From Treponema sp. (lineage in GTDB: Bacteria; Spirochaetota; Spirochaetia; Treponematales; Breznakiellaceae), in NCBI GenBank assembly GCA_031274565.1, contig JAISPY010000184.1, positions 1 through 11,454 on the forward strand: DNA of 11,454 nt, in the 5' to 3' direction. The notes under the pieces are model-generated. The model did not search any database. It was not told the DNA's origin and saw only the letters and a list, made by a program, of their open reading frames with translations. Positions 7,407 to 11,454 of this stretch are shown piece after piece; the stretch's first letter is position 1; every line of letters starts with the position of its first letter. The position numbers were made by a program, and so were the translations under genes.

Positions 7407-7572
7407 AAATTCCTCCCCGGTGTATATTCAGAATCTCGTTACTCAATATCAGGGCCAAACTCTCGATTGCTTCGTACAGATAGCGCCGATCATTAATCTT
7501 GACCCGCAAGGTTTCTAATTCCATAGGCTCCCGATGCTGCTCCCCTTGACCCGCTTTCTGAACTGTTATCAT
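7384..7572 (-). CDS. Unknown small protein of 62 residues
   Basis: I do not recognise this protein. Its start ATG at 7572 overlaps the yraN stop as ATGA, and GGAG in the end of yraN lies about 5 nt ahead, which together support translation by coupling. An in-frame GTG at 7578 and an ATG at 7524 are possible alternatives. The sequence has a polar N-terminus and a conserved-looking core, ETLRVKINDRRYLYEAIESL from residue 20, ending in a likely helix (LALILSNEILNI). There are no Cys residues, signal peptide or long membrane segment. Overlap with the next gene (to 7406) indicates one transcript. A short adaptor or a factor linked to the next protein is possible but unproven. Confidence 0.65.
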   Translation of the reverse strand: MITVQKAGQGEQHREPMELETLRVKINDRRYLYEAIESLALILSNEILNIHRGGIYEWEGRN

Positions 7573-7937
7573 ACACACTCCATAAAGGCTGATGCAAGAT
7601 GGGTAATAGCCTCGGGTCCGATAAACACGACATCAAAGCGAACAGCCATCCCCTTATATTCTCGATGGGAAAAAAGGAAATACTTAGCGGTTTCAATGAT
7701 CCGCCGCTGTTTTTTCTCATCGATCCCATAGAGCAACTCCTCGATAGGATAGGCAGACCAGGTCTTCACTTCGATGAATACGACGGTCTCCCCATCCAGG
7801 GCAACCAGATCGATCTCCCCCGCTGGGGAACGTACATTCCGGGCGATGATACCCATCCCCGCGGCTTCTAAAAACGCCGCAGCCCGGGACTCGCCAGCCC
7901 GGCCTTTCCGCGACGGATCTACGCTCCCCGGCTGCAC
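7569..7937 (-). CDS. yraN: YraN/UPF0102 family endonuclease-like protein
   Basis: The 122 residues show the family pattern: KGRAGE at 11-16, GEIDLVALDG at 40-49 and VVFIEVKTW at 52-60. E16, E41, D43, E56 and K58 together match the E-x(n)-D-x(n)-ExK arrangement of the PD-(D/E)xK nuclease fold. The biological role of the family is not firmly settled; links to DNA processing or repair have been proposed. The start is a GTG at 7937, placed 9 bp after the rplS stop and in the same frame; the ribosome binding site is weak, so it probably depends on translation of rplS. It commonly sits near rplS and rnhB in bacteria; here rnhB is absent and the gene directly follows rplS. The 3' end overlaps the next small gene by 4 bp. 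Confidence 0.88.
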   Translation of the reverse strand: MQPGSVDPSRKGRAGESRAAAFLEAAGMGIIARNVRSPAGEIDLVALDGETVVFIEVKTWSAYPIEELLYGIDEKKQRRIIETAKYFLFSHREYKGMAVRFDVVFIGPEAITHLASAFMECV

Positions 7938-7946
7938 TGGTTCCGC

Positions 7947-8348
7947 TCAACCCTGGGGGGGTTCGGCAACCCGCTTAGGCTGCTTTTGCTTTTTGATGAT
8001 GAGTTCCTTGATCTTCGCGGCCTTGCCGATCTTACCGCGGATGTAGTAGAGCTTTGCCCGGCGGACCTTACCGGGCCGTACCAGCTCAACCTTGGCAATC
8101 CGCGGGGAATGGATGGGGAATATCCGTTCAACCCCAACCCCATAGGAATTCTTCCGCACCGTAAACGTTTTGCCTATCTGGGCATTCTTCATGGCAATGA
8201 CCAAGCCCTCGTAGACCTGAATCCGCTCGTTCTTGCCCTCCACGATCTTGAAATGTACTTTTACCGTATCTCCTACTTTGAATTGGTCCAGCTCTTTTTT
8301 CATTTGAGCGGCTGCCACTTCCTTGATCCCTGCTTTTACTTCGCTCAT
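7947..8348 (-). CDS. rplS: Large ribosomal subunit protein L19
   Basis: L19 sits at the 30S-50S interface of the ribosome. The core is clear: FKVGDTVKVHFKIVEGKNERIQ at about 23-44, the YEGLVIAMKNAQIGKTFTVRKNSYGVGVER segment to about 75, FPIHSPRI, VELVRPGKVRRAKLYYIR and a basic end. At 133 residues it is somewhat longer than the usual 115-120, with roughly 10 extra residues at each end. The ATG at 8348 has GGGGGAG directly ahead at a good distance. It lies 24 bp after trmD and 9 bp before yraN, the standard trmD-rplS order, so it belongs to the same operon. Identification is firm. Confidence 0.97.
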   Translation of the reverse strand: MSEVKAGIKEVAAAQMKKELDQFKVGDTVKVHFKIVEGKNERIQVYEGLVIAMKNAQIGKTFTVRKNSYGVGVERIFPIHSPRIAKVELVRPGKVRRAKLYYIRGKIGKAAKIKELIIKKQKQPKRVAEPPQG

Positions 8349-8372
8349 TTCTCCCCCTTAGGAAGGCGGTCC

Positions 8373-9146
8373 TTATCCGCCGCCGCTCTTCCGTAGTTCT
8401 GCTATAATGGTACGGGTTTCCCTGTCGAACAGGCCCGTCTCCTCTCCCTGCAGGATAAGATCCGGCCGCAGGGCGAGGGTTTTTTCGATCCGTTTCCGCA
8501 GGCGCCACCGCCGGATGTTTTCATGGTGTCCCGACAGCAACACCTCTGGAACCTTGAGATTACCATAGATCTCAGGCCGCGTATACTGGGGATACTCCAA
8601 GAGACCTCCGGAAAAGCTCTCCTCTTCCAGGGACGCGGGGCTTATCACCGCTTCGATGAGCCGATAGGTGGCGTCGATGAGCACCAGGGCCGCGGCTTCC
8701 CCGGAGGAGAGCACGTAATCCCCGATGGAAATCTCATCATCCACATACCGATCGATGATGCGCTGATCCATCCCTTCATACCGGCCACAGAGCAGGATGA
8801 GTTCCGGCTCTGCGGCGAGTTCTTTGGCCAGCTCCTGGGTCAAAGGCCGCCCTGAAGGGGAAAGGTAGATCACCCGGGCCTGGGGTTCCTCTGCCGCCGG
8901 CTCCGCTCGCTTGCCGCAGATCCCCAGGGAAGCCAAGGCCCGGCCTATTGGTTCTGCCATCATCAGCATACCCGGCCCTCCGCCATAGGGAGCGTCATCA
9001 CAGGTTTTGTGCTTATCACCGGCAAAATCCCGGATATTTACCGACCGGTACCCCACCATCCCCTGATGTACCGCCTTTCCCAAGATAGAAAGACTAAAAA
9101 AGGCATGGATCAGTTCTGGGAACAGGGAAAGGACCGTATAGATCAT
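8373..9146 (-). CDS. trmD: tRNA (guanine-N1-)-methyltransferase
   Basis: TrmD uses S-adenosylmethionine to methylate G37 next to the anticodon, which prevents +1 frameshifting, and releases S-adenosylhomocysteine. The 257 residues fit the family. The SPOUT trefoil-knot marks are visible: YGGGPGM at 54-60, YLSPSGR at 94-100, LLCGRYEGMDQR at 118-129, SIGDYVLSSGE at 140-150, then GLLEYPQYTRPE at 181-192 and LLSGHHENIRRWR at 203-215. Glu176 stands just before SF, where the E. coli protein has its general base Asp169. The ATG at 9146 is chosen because it overlaps the rimM stop as ATGA and the family starts with this motif; a GTG at 9158 is too close to GGAGG. Operon position between rimM and rplS is standard. 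Confidence 0.96.
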   Translation of the reverse strand: MIYTVLSLFPELIHAFFSLSILGKAVHQGMVGYRSVNIRDFAGDKHKTCDDAPYGGGPGMLMMAEPIGRALASLGICGKRAEPAAEEPQARVIYLSPSGRPLTQELAKELAAEPELILLCGRYEGMDQRIIDRYVDDEISIGDYVLSSGEAAALVLIDATYRLIEAVISPASLEEESFSGGLLEYPQYTRPEIYGNLKVPEVLLSGHHENIRRWRLRKRIEKTLALRPDLILQGEETGLFDRETRTIIAELRKSGGG

Positions 9147-9673
9147 GCCAGAATCCACCCCTCCACGAGGACCGCCGTGTGGGTCTCCAGGTTTATATCC
9201 CCGAAAAATTCCTTTCTAAAGGGGACCAGCTTTAATTCCCCGGAACTAAGGCGGATTTCAATAAGGGATGCCCCCCCACCTTCCAGGACATCGCTGATAT
9301 ACCCCAGCGCCGCTCCGTCCTCCCGAGAACCCGGGTCCGCCTTTTCCAAGACCACCCTAAGACCCCGCAGGTCCTCCACATAAAATTCATCCGGTTTCAA
9401 GGGAGCTGCATGGGCCCGATCCGCGAGGAGTTCTGCACCGGTGAGAGCCTTGGCCGCTTCCGGGGTATGGATACCCTTGAATTGCATGCCCAAAGCCCCG
9501 GTAATCGGGATGGTTTCTTCCAGTTCCAGGACCCGTTCATCCCCCCGCTGCCGCAGGGTAACCCGCTCAAGTTGTTTGAGATGCTCGTACTCTCCGGAAA
9601 AGGAGTGTACCTTCACATGGCCTTTAAGTCCAAACGGAGCGCCTAGGACACCCACCACAAACCGTTCAGTCAC
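9143..9673 (-). CDS. rimM: 16S rRNA processing / 30S maturation protein
   Basis: RimM helps the head of the 30S subunit mature and binds ribosomal protein S19. The 176 residues match the family. The N-terminal RimM domain begins with FVVGVLGAPFGLKGHVKVHS (5-24) and contains the usual GMQFKGIHTPEAAKALTGAEL segment (62-82). The C-terminal PRC-barrel domain starts near DEFYVEDLRGLRVV (95-108) and ends with LKLVPFRKEFFGDINLE. The start is a GTG at 9673 with GAGGAGGGG about 7 nt ahead. It lies 27 bp after khpA and overlaps trmD by 4 bp, so RimM and TrmD are probably translated in a coupled way. Identification is firm. Confidence 0.94.
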   Translation of the reverse strand: MTERFVVGVLGAPFGLKGHVKVHSFSGEYEHLKQLERVTLRQRGDERVLELEETIPITGALGMQFKGIHTPEAAKALTGAELLADRAHAAPLKPDEFYVEDLRGLRVVLEKADPGSREDGAALGYISDVLEGGGASLIEIRLSSGELKLVPFRKEFFGDINLETHTAVLVEGWILA

Positions 9674-9700
9674 CCGGTTACCCCTCCTCGTGTTCCCTCG

Positions 9701-9934
9701 TTAGTCCAGTATCTCCAGGACCGTGTGTCTACCTCCTTTCGCGTTTGCCGCCTGCAGGATCGTTCGGATGGACTTGGCAATACGGCCATGTTTACCGATA
9801 ACCTTACCGATGTCATCAGGGGCAACCCTAAGCTCCAATATGGTGGATTTTTCTCCCTCCACGACATTGACCACTACCGATGCAGGATCATCAACCAGGG
9901 ACTTTACGATATATTCAACTAGCTCTTTCTCCAC
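9701..9934 (-). CDS. khpA: KhpA, KH-domain RNA-binding protein
   Basis: This small protein binds RNA through one KH domain; in Firmicutes KhpA works with KhpB and affects cell elongation and division, while its role in this lineage is not known to me. The 77-residue product (MEKELVEYIVKSLVDDP) has the core VAPDDIGKVIGKHGRIAKSIRTIL with the RNA-contacting GKHG loop at 47-50. The GTG at 9934 is preferred because the family starts with this motif and AAGG lies about 8 nt ahead; the in-frame GTG at 9961 lies in the arm of a hairpin and would add nine residues that do not look like the family. It sits between rpsP and rimM, its classical position. Confidence 0.92.
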   Translation of the reverse strand: MEKELVEYIVKSLVDDPASVVVNVVEGEKSTILELRVAPDDIGKVIGKHGRIAKSIRTILQAANAKGGRHTVLEILD

Positions 9935-9960
9935 CTCTCCACCTTCCCTTTCATGTATCA

Positions 9961-9990
9961 CCGGTTACGATTCCCTATACCTCGTACCGG
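9961..9990 (-). promoter_or_regulatory. Intercistronic hairpin between rpsP and khpA
   Basis: CCGG-T-TACGA (9961-9970, one bulged T) pairs with TCGTACCGG (9982-9990) around an 11-nt loop. It fills most of the gap between rpsP and khpA, and no T-run follows, so it is more likely an mRNA processing, stability or translational control element than a terminator. Its loop side carries a motif shared with the rpsP leader (9969-9980). Confidence 0.45.
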
Positions 9991-10009
9991 ACTAGACCAA
10001 TAAGCGAAA

Positions 10010-10258
10010 TTATAGGGATACGCCCTGCTTATTCAGAATTTTGTGGACCGTATCGCTTACCGTGGCTCCTTGCTGCAGCCATAGTTTTACCCGGTCATGG
10101 TTAAACCGGATCTGTCGGTCTTCCTTTTCGATGGGGTGGTAATACCCCAGCTCTTCGATGGCCTTCCCGTCCCGGGGGGCATGCTTATCCATAACCACGA
10201 TACGGTAGTAAGGCCGTTTCTTGGTTCCGAATTTTTTGAGCCTGATTCTGGCGCTCAT
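10010..10258 (-). CDS. rpsP: Small ribosomal subunit protein S16
   Basis: S16 is an early-binding protein of the 30S subunit that stabilises the 16S rRNA 5' domain. The 82 residues match the family: SARIRLKKFGTKKRPYYRIV at 2-21, VMDKHAPRDGKAIEELGYYHP at 22-42 and DRVKLWLQQGATVSDTVHKIL at 55-75. The ATG at 10258 has a strong site, GAGGAGG, a few bases ahead. It is the first gene of the leftward ribosome-biogenesis run and faces the pyrI operon across a divergent control region. A perfect hairpin sits directly upstream of the ribosome binding site, so translation may be controlled there. Identification is firm. Confidence 0.97.
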   Translation of the reverse strand: MSARIRLKKFGTKKRPYYRIVVMDKHAPRDGKAIEELGYYHPIEKEDRQIRFNHDRVKLWLQQGATVSDTVHKILNKQGVSL

Positions 10259-10272
10259 GGATCCTCCTCATA

Positions 10273-10294
10273 GATTCCCCTATACAGGGGAATC
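10273..10294 (-). promoter_or_regulatory. rpsP leader hairpin
   Basis: GATTCCCC (10273-10280) and GGGGAATC (10287-10294) form a perfect 8-bp stem with a 6-nt loop, 3 nt upstream of the GAGGAGG site of rpsP. Its 5' arm in the mRNA can alternatively pair with the ribosome binding site region (10259-10269), so it could act as a two-state translational switch. The stem is seen; the switch is inference. Confidence 0.5.
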
Positions 10295-10302
10295 CGATTC
10301 AC

Positions 10303-10331
10303 AGTATACCTAATAACAAGGCTCGGATTAA
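10303..10331 (-). promoter_or_regulatory. Candidate promoter of the rpsP operon
   Basis: On the minus strand TATACT (10308-10303) is a good -10 box. TTAATC (10331-10326) is a poor -35 box (3 of 6) at the ideal 17-bp distance. The start point would lie near 10296, giving a leader of about 40 nt that contains the whole rpsP hairpin. Confidence 0.45.
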
Positions 10332-10375
10332 CCGATCTGCCGATATACCGTACATAATCACTCGTGAATTTTAGG

Positions 10376-10381
10376 TATACA
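10376..10381 (+). promoter_or_regulatory. Candidate -10 box of the pyrI operon
   Basis: TATACA on the + strand lies in TTAGGTATAC (10371-10380), the mirror image of the sequence around the rpsP -10 box. No good -35 hexamer stands 17 bp upstream (CATAAT at 10353-10358), so an activator or a different sigma contact would be needed. The predicted transcript starts near 10387 and has a leader of about 129 nt. Confidence 0.3.
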
Positions 10382-10515
10382 CAGAGATGGGCCGCTTAGT
10401 CAATACCGGCGCAAGAACCGGACGCATAAAAGCAGTCCAGGGATTGCATCGCGGAACCGGGAAGCCGGTTCATGGGTTTACCTGAACGGCGCAGTTCGTT
10501 GCGGAGGAAGTAGGC
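10382..10515 (+). promoter_or_regulatory. Structured pyrI leader, possible attenuation region
   Basis: Two hairpins are visible: GCAGTC/GATTGC (10432-10437 with 10442-10447, loop CAGG) and GAACCGG/CCGGTTC (10454-10460 with 10465-10471, loop GAAG). A second copy of GAACCGG at 10415-10421 could compete for CCGGTTC, giving two exclusive folds. No T-run follows, so any control would act on translation or through a protein. The pyrI ribosome binding site GGAGG is at 10503-10507. Confidence 0.4.
10472..10513 (+). CDS. Possible 13-codon leader peptide before pyrI
   Basis: An ATG directly after the GAACCGG/CCGGTTC hairpin opens a frame reading MGLPERRSSLRRK, with its TAG stop only 2 nt before the pyrI ATG. 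Four Arg and two Lys/Glu-type charges dominate the peptide. It has no visible ribosome binding site, since the bases ahead form the hairpin. It may be chance; if translated, it would pass ribosomes across the pyrI binding site. Confidence 0.15.
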   Translation: MGLPERRSSLRRK

Positions 10516-10944
10516 ATGTTAGCGAAGATCAAGAACGGGATCGTCATCGATCATATTAAGGCAGGGCAGGGCATCAAAATTTTCAACTGGCTCGGCCTGG
10601 ATAAGACCCCCTATATGGTGGCTTTTGTGGTGAATGCCAGCTCCTGTCAAATGGGACGGAAGGACATAATTAAAATCGATAATACCATCGCCATCAACTT
10701 CGATGTCCTGGGCCTCATCGACCCCCATATTACGGTGAATATCATCGAAGATGAGGAAATCGGCGCGAAAATCAAACTCCAACTCCCGAAACGGGTGGAG
10801 AATGTGCTCATCTGTAAAAACCCCCGGTGCATCACCTCCACCGAAACCTATGTCTCCCATGTATTTCACCTGGAAAGCCCGGAGCTGCGTACCTACCGCT
10901 GTGAATACTGTGATGAAATCCGCTCCACCGGGGACTTCTGGTGA
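10516..10944 (+). CDS. pyrI: Aspartate carbamoyltransferase regulatory chain
   Basis: PyrI binds nucleotides (CTP, ATP) and confers allosteric control on the catalytic chain PyrB in the first committed step of pyrimidine synthesis. The 142 residues are slightly shorter than the E. coli chain. The N-terminal allosteric domain covers about 1-90 (VIDHIKAGQGIKIFNWLGL at 10-28). The zinc domain has C100-x4-C105 and C129-x2-C132, the four ligands that hold the contact to the catalytic subunit. GGAGG at 10503-10507 lies 8 nt ahead of the ATG. It overlaps pyrC by 4 bp as GTGA, so the two are one operon. Notably pyrB, normally directly upstream, is not there; the upstream neighbour is divergent rpsP. 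Identification is firm. Confidence 0.95.
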   Translation: MLAKIKNGIVIDHIKAGQGIKIFNWLGLDKTPYMVAFVVNASSCQMGRKDIIKIDNTIAINFDVLGLIDPHITVNIIEDEEIGAKIKLQLPKRVENVLICKNPRCITSTETYVSHVFHLESPELRTYRCEYCDEIRSTGDFW

Positions 10945-11454
10945 GTCTGGCCCCAAGGCTTCTCCTGCGGGACTTTCGTCTGGTGGATGAAACCACCGAT
11001 AGACCTGGTTCGGTGCTGATCGAGGAGGGCAGCATCCGGGAGGTATTCCCCGCAGGCGCTGCTTTGCCTGAAGACCGGCTGCCCGGGCAACGGCTTATCC
11101 AGGGCGGGGGAACCCTCGTCCTCATGCCCGCGTTGGTGGACCTGCATGCCCATTTTCGGGATCCCGGGTATCCTGCCAAGGAGACCCTCGAATCCGGATC
11201 CCTGGCTGCGGTTGCCGGGGGTTATGGGACCGTGATCTGCATGGCCAACACGAACCCGGTGATCGATATGCTCGCAACGGCTCTGGCCCTGAAAAAACGC
11301 GCCGATGCCTTGGGCCTCATCGACCTGTACCCGGTACTGGCCCTAACCCAGGGCATGGAGGGGAAGCGCCTTTCGGAAATCACCCTCCTTACCGGCCCCA
11401 TGGGTGAGACGGAGCCGCGGATCCGTATGCTTTCCGAGGACGGTAAGGATGTGG
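10941..11454 (+). CDS. pyrC: Dihydroorotase, class I, 5' part only
   Basis: Dihydroorotase cyclises carbamoyl aspartate to dihydroorotate, the third step of pyrimidine synthesis. Only the first 171 codons are in the window; the frame is open to the edge. The signature VDLHAHFRDPG (66-76) supplies the metal-binding H69 and H71 and the substrate-binding Arg73. GGYGTVICMANTNPV (93-107) is the usual second block, and MLSEDGKDV at the window edge stands where class I enzymes have an SDDG motif. The GTG at 10941 is chosen because it gives a GTGA overlap with the pyrI stop; no better ATG exists before the N-terminal beta-sandwich strand. Related amidohydrolases (hydantoinase, allantoinase) share these motifs, but the pyrI neighbour favours dihydroorotase. 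Confidence 0.9.
   Translation, partial: MSLAPRLLLRDFRLVDETTDRPGSVLIEEGSIREVFPAGAALPEDRLPGQRLIQGGGTLVLMPALVDLHAHFRDPGYPAKETLESGSLAAVAGGYGTVICMANTNPVIDMLATALALKKRADALGLIDLYPVLALTQGMEGKRLSEITLLTGPMGETEPRIRMLSEDGKDV

Noticed and set aside
10434..10447. AGTCCAGGGA resembling the first part of a PyrR-binding loop
   Set aside because: The second half of the consensus (GGYU) is missing, and the bases pair as a different hairpin, so PyrR control is not supported.
10519..10956. Minus-strand frame of 145 codons opposite pyrI
   Set aside because: pyrI on the + strand has a strong ribosome binding site and all zinc ligands; the reverse frame is a shadow.

Overview
The window (about 11.5 kb, GC-rich third codon positions, no frameshifts seen) looks like part of a spirochaete chromosome, most likely a Treponema-like species. 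The basis is the gene order rpsP-khpA-rimM-trmD-rplS-yraN followed by lineage-type small proteins, together with the style of the proteins. This assignment comes from reading alone and is only moderately sure.

Layout. Positions 1-1220 hold most of an insertion sequence with an intact ISAs1-family transposase on the + strand; its left end lies before the window. Positions 1205-1406 are intergenic and carry a hairpin that probably terminates the converging ilvB transcript. From 10258 down to 1407 every gene is on the minus strand and tightly packed: rpsP, khpA, rimM, trmD, rplS, yraN, a 62-residue unknown protein, a 154-residue zinc-motif unknown protein, a GGDEF diguanylate cyclase, mtnN (MTA/SAH nucleosidase), then after 128 bp ilvD and ilvB. 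Several junctions are stop/start overlaps (ATGA at rimM/trmD and at yraN/62-aa ORF, TAATG at the zinc protein/GGDEF gene), which suggests translational coupling. On the right, a 257-bp divergent control region (10259-10515) separates rpsP from a rightward pyrI-pyrC operon whose pyrC runs off the window.

How the genes work together. The rpsP cluster supplies ribosomal proteins S16 and L19, the 30S maturation factor RimM, the tRNA m1G37 methyltransferase TrmD and the RNA-binding protein KhpA. MtnN removes S-adenosylhomocysteine, the by-product of TrmD and other methyltransferases, so its place downstream makes metabolic sense. The diguanylate cyclase in the same run may link c-di-GMP signalling to growth. 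IlvB and IlvD are steps one and three of valine/isoleucine synthesis; the small subunit gene ilvN is not at this locus. PyrI and PyrC belong to pyrimidine synthesis; the catalytic partner pyrB is not adjacent.

The least explained parts are the two unknown proteins at 6942-7572, the RNA-structure-rich leaders of rpsP and pyrI, a GTATAGGG(G)AATC motif repeated ahead of both rpsP and khpA, and a palindrome just ahead of ilvD. No CRISPR array, tRNA, rRNA or phage gene was seen.
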